The translations under genes and the position numbers were made by a program. From Heterobasidion occidentale (lineage: Eukaryota > Basidiomycota > Agaricomycetes > Russulales > Bondarzewiaceae): a DNA stretch of 64,000 bases. A model generated the notes under the pieces. It ran no database searches. It saw nothing but the letters and a program-made list of their open reading frames with translations, and was not told the DNA's origin. Where the stretch lies: positions 62,001 through 126,000 of the forward strand of contig JBCAQO010000007.1 in assembly GCA_039111635.1 (NCBI GenBank), given 5' to 3'. This document shows positions 10,283-19,800 of this stretch, one piece after another. Every line of letters starts with the position of its first letter. Position 1 is the stretch's first letter.

Positions 10283-11903
10283 CAGTTTTAACGTCGTGCC
10301 GGACGCCCGTAGTTTTGCGTCTTTGCGGACGTCGGCTAGTTTATCCTTAAGTCATCGCGGACTGAGGCTAGTTTATACAGAAGTCGTTGCGGACTGCCCT
10401 GCTAGTTTAATCCAAGGTCGTTGCGGACCTATCCATCTTCCAACGTAGGAGTACCTGCAAACAAGATGGTAGACCATTTCTGTGCGCCGGAACATTCATC
10501 GGTGATGCACATAGGGCCCTAGACCAAGTACAGCCATCTTGACAGGGTTCCCATTGAGGAAGGATGGTGACGGTTTATACTATATCAAACCGGATAACTT
10601 CTAGAGTTGCGAGAATAGACTGGGAAGCCTATTTTGACACAACTCACATGGCCCTGTAGACAGAAGGGCAGCTCAGTTTATCGTCATGAAGGATGGCAAC
10701 TAGTTTATAGTCATTGCGGACGTCCGCTATCGCCTGGCTTGAACCTCCCGAGCCTCGATAGATTTAATCCTCCGGGTGAGGGTAGTTTAAGGTCATTTCG
10801 GACTATTGCAGCTAGAGACGGTAATTCTAGCTCCAATACGATCCCTAGAACAAGGGATAATAGTTTATCGTCATTGCGGACTAGATCAACATTGTGGCGT
10901 CAACAACGATGTCGATCGACATCTCCTATACCGAAAGGAGTGGTAGTTTAACGTCTTCGCGGACGTAACAATGTCGAAACATATCTCATGTTTGGACACT
11001 GCTCATGGCCCTGTAAAGGAAAGGGCAATCCCAGTTTAACGCCATGGAGGGCGCCCGTAGTTTATCGTCATTGCGGACATAAAACCTGAGGCACGATCCC
11101 AGTTGTCTCTTGACTGGCCCTTGAAGCGGAATCCTTGCTTCGGACTTCAAGGGTAGAATGGGCACGCCATGGAGTAGTCGTGGTCCTGTCGTCGGAAGAC
11201 TGACAACCCGCTCCATGTCCCCAAACCCCTCGCACGGAATTGAACCGTGTCGACCCCATATTCTTTTACTGTAGGGCGTATGGAATATGGAAGCGCCTCG
11301 ACCTAGTCGGCAGGGTTCTGCAACGGTGGAGGCCCTCACTTCCACCGTCTGCCAGAATGCAGCCACGCTCCGAGGGTCTTGGTAGCTTTAGCGTCGTTCC
11401 GGACGGTAACTAGTTTATCGTCATTGCGGACCAAGCCTTTCGTAGTTTTACATCGTTGCGGATGTCATTTCTCCGTTTTGGGTTACTAATGGAGTGCGGC
11501 CATTAGTTCCTGCATCGCTGATAGGGCCCCCTAATGCGGAAACGACCCTGTAAAACCGGAGATCCAAAGTGGGACGTCCAAAACACCTGTCAGACCTTGA
11601 CAGCGAGGTTGGTCCACCGTTCCCCAACGGTGAACATGCAACACGATTTCCCACCAATATTCATGCATCATTCATGTACCAGTACCAAGGTTATGTTGTG
11701 AATCCTAAGGGCCTCCTAATGCGGAAAGGGTCCTGTAAAACTGGGGATCCAAGCGGGACGCCCGATTCGCTTGTCAGAATACCTCTTGACAATGAGAGTG
11801 TTGAATGCTTGTCCTTCATCTTGAGACCGGAGGGCTGCAACGCGAAATGGTCAGGTACTTCCCCTGCCTTCTTATCTTTTCACAGTTTAACGTCATGCAG
11901 GAC
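10283..11903 (+). repeat. Dispersed ~21 bp repeat, about 16 copies (element E)
   Basis: The consensus on the plus strand is TAGTTTATCGTCATTGCGGA followed by C. Copies start at about 10283, 10309, 10336, 10368, 10402, 10674, 10700, 10782, 10860, 10943, 11032, 11057, 11382, 11410, 11442 and 11883. The best ones (10700, 10860, 11057, 11410) are nearly identical; 10674, 11032 and 11883 are degenerate. Several form dimers of 47-50 bp (10283/10309, 10674/10700, 11032/11057, 11382/11410) whose left half starts CAGTTT or TAGCTT. All copies have the same orientation, antisense to the element. Copies are unevenly spaced, so this is not a simple satellite. They may be binding sites or a structured RNA region. 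Confidence 0.85.
11524..11791 (+). repeat. Two ~80 bp direct repeats in element E
   Basis: 11524-11603 and 11709-11791 share the pattern CTAATGCGGAAA...CCTGTAAAAC, then GATCCAA, GGGACG, CTGTCAG or TTGTCAG, and CTTGACA. They sit inside the same non-coding region as the ~21 bp repeat. Confidence 0.75.
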
Positions 11904-11975
11904 GTTCGTTCCGGCGTCCTATGCGTGAAACCGGTACCTGTGGTGCGGAGGGTCCTTTCCTCTCCGTCACCTTGT

Positions 11976-13353
11976 CTAATATCCTCCACCAATGTCTCCG
12001 TAGTCTCCGTACCCTTCGTCTGGTCTGTAGTAGGGGTCGATGTCGTCGTAGTTATCGCCTTCGACCTCGTCCCAAGCGTCTAGTTCCGCTCGAGTCCAGG
12101 AAGTAGTCCGCTGAGTCGGGCGCTGGCGGACTGGAGTTCTTCTACCAATGTGTGGATGCGCTCCTTCAACTTGATTATCTCGAGGACGGTTTGGAGTCGG
12201 CGAATCTCTTGGTCGAGTTCTTCTAGGACTGTTTCGCCTGGGTTGAGGGGTTGTCCTTGTCCTCTGGCTCCCTCGTCCCTCATTCCTCCTGTACCTTGGA
12301 GGATGCTCCTCATTGCTGCCTCCTGCGTCCTGCCCGGTGGATTGTCCTGCCGATATGGGAGGAAGGGCCTCTCGGTCCCTTCGTGCCTGTCGTTGGACCG
12401 TAGCCCAGACGTATTCGGTCTGGGTGGATGCGTCTCGACTACTTGTAGCCAGTATCGCTCTGCTAGCTTCGCTCCATGGCTGGACGCGGAATGGGTCAAC
12501 CCGAACGGGGCGGACAGGATGGGAGGAGTGTCTTGCGTCGGTGCGCGAGATGAGGGCGGGTAGGAGCTCCAGATTGATGAAGGAGGAGAACTCGTCCGGA
12601 TGAATGAGTAGGGCGTAAGCCCCATTATTTCCTCGGGCGTACCAGGAGGCGGCCCTATGATCATCTGCATAGGCCAGAAGCCTGACCTGGTCGCTCGCGT
12701 CAGCGAGGCGTCGGGGTATATCGTCGCCCTCGCTCCCTGGTTGCCCTGCGAAGAAGTTAGCGAGCCTTTGTAAGGCCAGCGCTGTGGCCATCTGAATTAC
12801 CGCGGAGATGGTGGTGCGCTGGAGTAGAGCGTCTCCTAGTCCTTCCAACTCTCCGGGGTGCAGATCTCGACTACTGGTAGGGGACCCTCTGGCCCTGGTA
12901 ACTGATGTACCAGCCGTTGCTGGTTCTTGTACACCTGCCTCAACAGTTGTAGGCGATGCCAGGTCCGAAGGGTTTCCTGGTCTTCTTCCGCCTCTCGTTT
13001 CCTGCCTTGTGTCTCCTTGAGCCAACGTTGACGTCGGTCGCGGAGGCGTTGACGGAGCATGCCTTCCTTCTGCTTGACGTCCTTCATCGTGCTCGTCATG
13101 AGCTCTCTCAAACCGTGATGGGGTTCGGGGACCCGTTCGATCTTCGACGGCGAGCGCGGTCTGGTGGACGGTGATCGGTGTGGGAATTCCTTCCGGAGTC
13201 GTTGGGCGGCTGCTTCGGCTAGGGCGTCCAGTGTCGGGGTTGGCCACGGCCAGAATGATGTCTGGTGAGGGGTTTCTTGAAGGGGAGGAGGTAGTTCCGT
13301 CATCGATGAGCATGGCACGTCCAGGGGAATAGTCAAGGGAGGAGTGGTCGGAC
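11976..13353 (-). CDS. Post-pol ORF of element E, unknown function (459 aa)
   Basis: The start is the ATG at about 13355, some 60 nt after the pol stop, on the same strand. The N-terminal third is Ser/Pro/Arg-rich and probably disordered. A helical, more hydrophobic core lies at about residues 165-290 (TTISAVIQMATALALQRLAN, then an Ala/Tyr/Asp-rich stretch). The C-terminal part is Arg/Pro-rich and ends in an acidic Tyr/Asp/Gly tail (DEGYGDYGDIGGGY). There is no signal peptide, no membrane segment and no zinc knuckle. It is in the position where envelope or accessory genes lie in other LTR elements, but nothing supports an envelope function. Uninterrupted length in an otherwise decaying locus suggests recent selection. 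Confidence 0.65.
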
Positions 13354-13413
13354 ATGTACTGGGGAAGATTCTTGCTTTGAAAGAGGGAGGGGTGTCTCCC
13401 TTTTTATATCTTT

Positions 13414-14112
13414 CTAAAGCCTAATCGCCGCTGGTCGGGGCTTGTCTGGGTAGCTTTCGTGGAATTCACGAAGCGCCTCGTCGGCCGTATCTTTGAGGAG
13501 GGCAAAGGGTTCCCAAGTGTTATTGGCCTCGGAGTACCCGACCCACTTGACAAGGTACTTGGTCCCTCGTCCCTGGCGTCTTGAATCTAAAATGGCCTCC
13601 ACTTCGTAGTGCTCTTCTTCATTCAGGATCTCTGGGGCAGGTCTGGGGAAGTTCCTTCCGTGGGCCTCTGTCTCATGATATTCCGTGAGCATGGAGGCAT
13701 GAAACACCGGGTGTATTTTCCATGTTTCGGGTATTTCCAACCGATAAGCCAGAGCACCAATTCTTTCGGTTACTGAAAAGGGGCCGTAGCGTCTGGGTGC
13801 CAGCTTGAACTTCGGGTGAGTCGTCCGAATGTGGGTTCCTTCTAACCAAACTTGGGTTCCTACTTCCCACTGTGGGAGTTTCCTGTGTAGGTCCCGGTCC
13901 TTGGCGTGCTGCGCTGCTATTTGTAGACTTGCGGCCGCATCTTCTTGGACTTCCTTGATTAGCTGCAAACGTTCGGTCACTGCGGGCACCTTGGTTTCCA
14001 GAGCCGAGTCGACCGAATATGGTGGATTGAACCCATAAAGGATTTCAAACGGCGACTTCCCAGTGGCGGAGTGTCTTCGGGTATTGTGGGAGAATTCTGC
14101 GAAGGGGATCAG
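13414..14112 (-). CDS. pol: Pol C-terminus: integrase end with GPF/Y module and chromodomain (element E, 5' truncated)
   Basis: From 14112 the minus strand encodes LIPFAEFSHNTRRHSATGKS, the conserved block after the catalytic core of Ty3/gypsy integrases. The GPF/Y module follows (RRYGPFSVTERIG, then HPVFHASMLTEY). A chromodomain follows (YEVEAILDSRRQGRGTKYLV, then KWVGYSEANNTWEP) before the stop at 13414. Chromodomains in this position steer integration by binding modified histone H3. The upstream integrase, RNase H, RT and protease are missing because element B's LTR joins at 14113. Confidence 0.9.
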   Translation of the reverse strand: MIPFAEFSHNTRRHSATGKSPFEILYGFNPPYSVDSALETKVPAVTERLQLIKEVQEDAAASLQIAAQHAKDRDLHRKLPQWEVGTQVWLEGTHIRTTHPKFKLAPRRYGPFSVTERIGALAYRLEIPETWKIHPVFHASMLTEYHETEAHGRNFPRPAPEILNEEEHYEVEAILDSRRQGRGTKYLVKWVGYSEANNTWEPFALLKDTADEALREFHESYPDKPRPAAIRL

Positions 14113-14946
14113 TGTTAGGTCGGAGACCTATCACGTGCACCGATGCACGAAGGGGTCCCTAGGCTAAACCTCCACTGGTTCGTATAGTCGTAGACTCCAA
14201 TGGATGAAGACGATGGATCGTCTTTGAGCTCTTTCGAGGAACTCGGGGTCGCTGTCGGCTTTGTTCTCGAAGAGATTGAGAAGGTGATCTTCGAGGTCTT
14301 CTCGATGATGAGGAGGAACCGGATGATCTTCTCCTGTCCAACAGATGACACGAGGGGGTGTCCAACTGAGAACGCGGTAGGCGGCTAACCCGGTATAGAA
14401 GCGGATGAGTAGAGGGAGGGGAGGGAAGGGAGACGAGTCCAGCGCTTCGTCAGACCGTGCAAAGAGGTTCTCAGATCTGACAGAGATCACGAAGCGTGGG
14501 CTAGGAAGGTAGCCAGACGCCGGGTGCAGTGCAGAGATCGAGTGTATTACAGGTGAACGAGCTGAGCTTCTTAGAAGCTCATCTCGGCTATTTACGTACA
14601 GAAGTGTCTAGGGCAGGATCCAGATCTGGTCCGTGCGCTTCTCAGGTACCGAAGTCAACGATCGAGATCTGTAAGCTAGAATACCTCATCGACCTGCCAT
14701 ATAACCAAGTATAGTAATCCGATCACTAATGTCCATCCACATCTTCGATCGATCAAGAACCAGGAACGGGGGTCAGGAACCAATGTCTGTCCACATCAAG
14801 AATCAGGAACCAAAGGTCAGCGTTCATGCGTTAGCATGTAAATGGTAAGGAGTCATAGAGAGCGGTCCGAGTCTGCAACAAGTCCGAAGCACTTGACCAG
14901 CCCATCCACTCACGTGCGAAGCACGTGTTAGGACGCGGTCCTAACA
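14113..14946 (-). repeat. 3' LTR of element B (834 bp)
   Basis: Termini are TGTTAGG...CCTAACA. It is about 99 percent identical to 23674-24507; differences include positions near 14226, 14585-14600, 14827-14830 and 14867. It contains the LTR-internal ORF (14164-14490) and the TATA-like/start-motif pair. Confidence 0.95.
14164..14490 (-). CDS. LTR-internal ORF, element B 3' LTR
   Basis: The frame has 108 codons and the same organisation as in copy A: an N-terminal RSENLFARSDEAL, FYTGLA, the Cys/His/Pro segment and the C-terminal IHWSLRLYEPVEV. It is identical or nearly so to the frame in the 5' LTR at 23725-24051. The first codon is GTG rather than ATG, so translation start is uncertain. Confidence 0.45.
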   Translation of the reverse strand: MISVRSENLFARSDEALDSSPFPPLPLLIRFYTGLAAYRVLSWTPPRVICWTGEDHPVPPHHREDLEDHLLNLFENKADSDPEFLERAQRRSIVFIHWSLRLYEPVEV

Positions 14947-14959
14947 CTACCCCCTCTCT
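14947..14959 (-). promoter_or_regulatory. Polypurine tract of element B
   Basis: The minus strand reads AGAGAGGGGGTAG immediately before the LTR start TGTTAGG, as expected for the plus-strand primer. Confidence 0.8.
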
Positions 14960-16563
14960 ATACAAGTCTTCGGCGCTTGGCGGGCGCACCGATGGTAGGG
15001 GCGGGTCTCCTCAAGTGAACTTCATCGAAGGTGGGGATGTTCCGAGCGGGGTATCCGGTCCAGTTAGCGGTGTCGATTAAATGATCCAACGCCTGCTTGT
15101 GGTATCTGTATTCCTCAGCCGTCCTATCCATCTGTAGACGAAGGCGCCTGGACTGCATACGATGCCTATCGTAGTCTTGAAGAAAACCGCGCGCCGTAAC
15201 GTCCGTTCTCTGGCGAATGCCCGTGATTGGACATCCCATGACGAGATGGCCGGCGCGTCCACATTCCCAGCAAGTACGGGTGGCGGGGTCGGTGGGTGGA
15301 GAAGGCGGGAGAGTAGGCGGGTTAGGCCAGATGTTTTCGGAGTCCAGTGCGTCTGCGGGCCATCCTTCTTCAGTTGCGAGAGGAACGTCCGGCGACTGGG
15401 GGGAGGTTTCGTCGACAACGATAGGACCGGTGAGGTTGTCGCCGAGTAGGGGGGGGGATGGGGACACAGCAGGGGGTGATGGGGGTGGTACCGGTAACGG
15501 CTGAAGTACCTGGCGATCCCGGACGACTTGTTCGGGGTCGTAAGGGGGACTGGTGGGCCGCATAGATTCCGTGGTTTCTTCGTCGGCGGGTCGAAAGAGT
15601 CGGGCGACCGGGAGGACTGGTTCCGTGATTGCCGGGGGATCGACGATCATGGGTTCTTCGACGTCGACCTGATGAAAACCTTGTTCCTGTATATCCGGCT
15701 TGGTCATAACCCAGGGCCTAACGTTATCTTCGGGGACACTTCCGCTTGACCAGTAGCTTGCGACAGGGTGAACTCCGCGACTGTTAAGGGGGAACGAGTG
15801 AGTCGGCAAGAGTCCCTTAGGGACGTACTCCTCTATCTCCAGACGCGCCCCATTTATTCCTGTAAAATAGAACCAGCGGATAGTGTTCTCCTTATAACGG
15901 ATCCGAGCCAGAGTTTCGAGCCAAACCAGTATGGTGTGCGTTTGGAGGAGGACGGAACTGCTGCCAAAGATACCTCCTAACCTGAAGTTAATCATGTCGT
16001 TGCGGATGGCGGGGAGATTGATCAGTCCCTTCATGCGGTAGGAGGTGACGGTGATGTTGGCGAGGAGGATGGCCTGGGTTTGGTTGAGTGGTCCAGAGAA
16101 TACCTGATAGCATTGAGCCCAAACCGCTTGCTGTAAATAAAAAGGAAGGCCCGGGGTTCTTCAAACCTGGCTGGTTCAGAATGATGGGGGCCTCGTCCTC
16201 GGCGAGTGTGAGGTGGTAGACGCTGTTACTGGTCTTTAAGTCCTGGTAGAGACGGAGGTCGTGAAGGGGGTTGGGAAGGGCGCGGATGCGGATGCGGGGG
16301 TTTTCGTTGTGTACCGCGAAAGCCAACGGTGGGACGACAATGTGGGGGTTCGGCATTTCGGCCAGGAAGCGGGGAATGACGAATTCGGTAAGGGGGTCGG
16401 CGACATGGACGCCTTCCGAGGGGATGTCGTCTTCGCTGTCGTAGTCCGAGTCCGTGTCGTCAACGAGCGTGGGGGTGGCAGTGGGAGGGGTGATGGTGCG
16501 GAGGATGAAGGGGTTGGGGGACGGGGTGTTGGAAGCGTGAGGGGAGGTGGTAGCGGAAGCCAT
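14958..16563 (-). pseudogene. Post-pol ORF3 of element B: zinc knuckle plus basic tail (one frameshift)
   Basis: The start is the ATG at 16563 (MASATTSPHASNTPSP). The N-terminus is Pro/Ser/Thr-rich and then acidic (DDTDSDYDSEDD). A folded-looking core follows at about 16330-15680 (ILNQPGLKNP, MKGLINLPAIRNDMINFRLG, VRPWVMTKPDIQ). A Pro-rich linker leads to a CCHC knuckle (CWECGRAGHLVMGC, about 15240-15280) and a C-terminus ending PAKRRRLV, a nuclear-localisation-like motif. One G is missing near 16150 compared with copy D, shifting the frame at LKNPRAF. The rest is open. The knuckle suggests nucleic-acid binding and a Gag-like role, but the core is not a recognised capsid. The function is unknown. 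Confidence 0.7.
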
Positions 16564-16680
16564 TCTGATGTTACTGAGAATATAGCGGGGGAGCTGTGTA
16601 GGAAGAGGTGTGTGGGGCAAGGGACATTCGAATTGTAGCTGGGATGCTGAAGAATGTTTCTGTCCGATGCAGGGTGTCTT

Positions 16681-16827
16681 TTATACGATGGAGGAGACGC
16701 CAATGGTGGCAGCAGCGTGAACAGATCCGAGAACAAGGGCGATGGCGATGGAGACAGCGGTGAGAGCAAGAGTCGCAACGACGGTATAAACGGCTACTGT
16801 GGATAGAGTGGGGTCGAAAGGGGTCAT
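16681..16827 (-). CDS. Micro-ORF overlapping the pol stop; single membrane helix (48 aa)
   Basis: The ATG at 16827-16825 overlaps the pol TGA (16826-16824) as ATGA, the classic geometry for termination-reinitiation. The product starts MTPFDPTLST and has one long hydrophobic helix (VAVYTVVATLALTAVSIAIA, then LVLGS), ending IGVSSIV. Copy D has the same ORF with only three conservative changes. The plus-strand relative F has a similarly placed ORF. A viroporin-like or membrane-targeting role is conceivable but not shown. Confidence 0.6.
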   Translation of the reverse strand: MTPFDPTLSTVAVYTVVATLALTAVSIAIALVLGSVHAAATIGVSSIV

Positions 16828-19800
16828 AGTCGTTTGCCTGGCCATGCCAATCCTCGGTTGGTCTGCTTTTGTAGCTCCTGGTATGCTTGAGTCCGCCAAT
16901 TAGAGTTGTCCGATCGTTTCTGCTGCAGCTTTGATCGAGACGAATCTATATTGGGCTTCTTTGGCTGCGCTTCTCGATCGTTGATCACCGATGGTGGCAC
17001 TTTTGATCGAGGAACCAGGGGCGGCCTCTTTAGCTGCGTCATTCGTTTGTTGATCTCTTCCATGATCTGGGGGATAGCTAATCCTGTAGCGAGAAGCTTC
17101 TTTCCGATCGGATGCTTCTCGAGCTTCTTTCTGATTTGATCTTCTTCGGCTACTCTGTTGAGTTCTAATTCGATCACCAGGGCCAGAATGGAGGCTTCCA
17201 TTCCTTTGACTGCCCGAGGGTGCCGGCGGTAGAAGTCCTTTATGGCTTCTTGTGCGTTAGTGACATTTGCCGCGGCTTCCCAAGAGTTGTCCGATTCCGG
17301 GTAGCCCTTCCATTTGATCAGGTACTGCAAGATCTTCCATCGTCCGAAGCGTCGAGCTCCGACAATGGCTTCAACTTCGAATTCTTCTTGCCCTTTGATC
17401 AGGTCCGGAGCCGGTTTAGGGTAGTTCGGACCATAGACCTCGTTTTCCTTGTAGGGCGTGAGTCGACTAGCATGGAAAACGTCGTGAATGCGCTTCCAGC
17501 TGTTGGGCAGTTTCAACCTGAAGTTGACATTTCCTATGGTGTCAGTGATTTCAAATGGCCCAAAGCGTTTGGGTCTCAGTTTCTCCGATGGGTGATCGGT
17601 GTGGATGTTCTTCCCATCAAGCCATACTTGATCTCCTTTCTTGAAAGGCGGCAGGTCCGTTCCAAAACGGTCGTGCTGGATCCTCATGGCTTCGGCTGCA
17701 ATTTCGAGGCTGGCTTGTGCTTCCTTCCTAGCACGTTGCAGAGCTTCGAGGCGAGCGTCGGCGGTGGGGACATTTGTGTTTCCGATGATGGCTGGGTAAG
17801 CCCGTGGTTGATATCCATGGAGAAGTTCAAATGGTGACTTCTGCGTGGCTGAGTGCTGATGGGTGTTGTGGGCATATTCCGCGTAGGGGATTAGTCCGGC
17901 CCAATCGTCCTGTGAAGAGCTGCAAAACGCTCTTAGGTATTGTTCCAATTCCTGATTCATTCGTTCAGTAGCGCCATCCGTCTGTGGGTGATAGGCTGTG
18001 CTTAAAGCGGATTTGATTCCCAATTCTTTGAGCAGGGCTTGCGCTACTTTTGAAGCAAATTGAGTTCCTCTATCCGATATGATTTTATCTGGCAATCCAT
18101 AGCGTCTCCAGGTGTTTTCTAGCAAGATTTTAGCCGTTCCATCCGAGTCGATGGTTTTCAGGCATGGAGTTATTACTGCAGTTTTGGTGAATCGATCGGT
18201 TACTACATGTAGCGAGTCGTATCCGTTTGATTCCGGTAGATCTGTAATAAAATCCATGGTTATTGTTCCGAAGGGTCGATCTGGGATTTCTGTTGGTTGT
18301 AGGGGCACCATGGTAGGATGTGTGTCGTTCTTGGTGGATTGACAGATGGCGCATCCTTCCACATATTGGTGAACTGTGTTTGATATTCCTGGCCAAGTAA
18401 ATTCTTGTCCGACTAAGGCTAGCGTTCCTCTTTGTCCTGGATGTCCTGCTGCTAGATTGTCATGGTTTAGTTTGATGATATCTTGACGAAGTTGTTCGTT
18501 TCGAGGAACATATATCTTTCCTCGATGAAGGACCAATCCTTCTTCTTCGTTCCATTCTTGTAAACCTTTCTTCATGTTTCGAGGTCCTAAGGTTTTAATC
18601 TTGGCTAAGGTTTCTAATAGCCATTCGTCTTTCCTGTTTTCTTCAATGATTCGTTTCCGGAGGTCTTCATCTATTATGGTAACGCCTCCTCGTCCAGTTG
18701 CTCTAATGTGCAGTATTTGATGAGGGTCCCAACTGTTGTCTGTATTAATGGCATTGATTTCTGCGAGTGGTCTTCGGATCTTTTCTGTGTTATTGAAAAG
18801 TTTCGGCTCCAAGAGTGTTTCGCCTGAATTGTCAAATTCCACCCCCTTTTTATGGTCTGGACGCCGTGACAGACCGTCGGATTTATTAGTGACTCCTGCC
18901 TTGTGCGTCAATTTGTAGTCGAAACGCGAGAGGTAGAGTGACCATTGTGCTTGTCGACGGTTTAGTTTCTGGCTTGAACGGAACCATTCAAGGTTCTTGT
19001 GGTCCGTCCAGACGTCTACCGGGTGGTCGGCGCCCTCCAAATAGTGTCGCCAAGCTTCAAAAGCTCGAACAACTGCTAGCAACTCTTTATCATAGATTGG
19101 GTAGTTGCGTTCTGTAGGTGAGAGCGACTTGGAATATAAGCACATGGGTGCCATTTTCCATCTTCGGCGACTTGTGATAAAACTGCTCCGGTGGCGAAGT
19201 CGGAAGCGTCGCATTCAATGCGAAACGGATTCCTTGTGTCTGGCATAACGAGTACCGGAGATTCTGTAAATATTCGTTTTAAGCGTTTGAAACGCTTCTT
19301 CGCATGCTGGTGTCCAATCCCAGGTGCGTTCTTTCTGTGTTAACTCAAATAGCGGTCGTGCTATCTTTGAGTAATCTTTGATAAACCTGCGATAAAAGTT
19401 GCAAAAACCTAAAAACGATTGCACTTCTTTGACTTTTCCCGGAGTTGGCCAGTCCATAATGCCGGCCACTTTAATCGGGTCCATTTCCAGATGTCCATGT
19501 GATAACATATCCAAGGTAGTCGATTTTCTTTTGTGGAAGTGGCATTTCGAGGGTTGTAGGTACAGATCGTTGTCCTGTAGGATCTGTAAACCTTTCGAAC
19601 TGTCTTGATGTGGTCGTCCATTGTTTTAGAAAAAACTAGGATGTCGTCCATATAGATTGCCACTAGTCCAGCATAGATGAGGTCTTTGAAGAGGGCGTTC
19701 ATCATAGTTTGGAATGTTGCCGGCGAGTTGGTTAATCCAAAGAACATCACCAGAGGTTCATACATTCCTAAATTGGTGACGAACGCAGCCAGTTTCTCGC

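Larger units (their letters stand above)
8843..14112 (-). mobile_element. Ty3/gypsy chromovirus, family E (3' part)
   Basis: Read leftwards from 14112, this minus-strand element has the integrase C-terminus with chromodomain, a 459-codon ORF, about 2.2 kb of repeat-rich non-coding DNA, an 87-codon basic ORF, a polypurine tract and the 3' LTR. The upstream part (gag, protease, RT) is absent: at 14112/14113 the sequence switches to the LTR of element B. The LTR is a different family from the LTRs of B and F but matches the solo LTR at 42020-42607. The distance from pol stop to LTR, about 4 kb, is exceptional for a Ty3/gypsy element. Confidence 0.88.

Noticed and set aside
11225..11260. tRNA T-arm-like hairpin (CACGG-TTCAATT-CCGTG on the minus strand) in element E
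   Set aside because: The flanking bases do not form an acceptor stem, and no anticodon or D arm of the right size is present upstream. It is treated as a chance hairpin.
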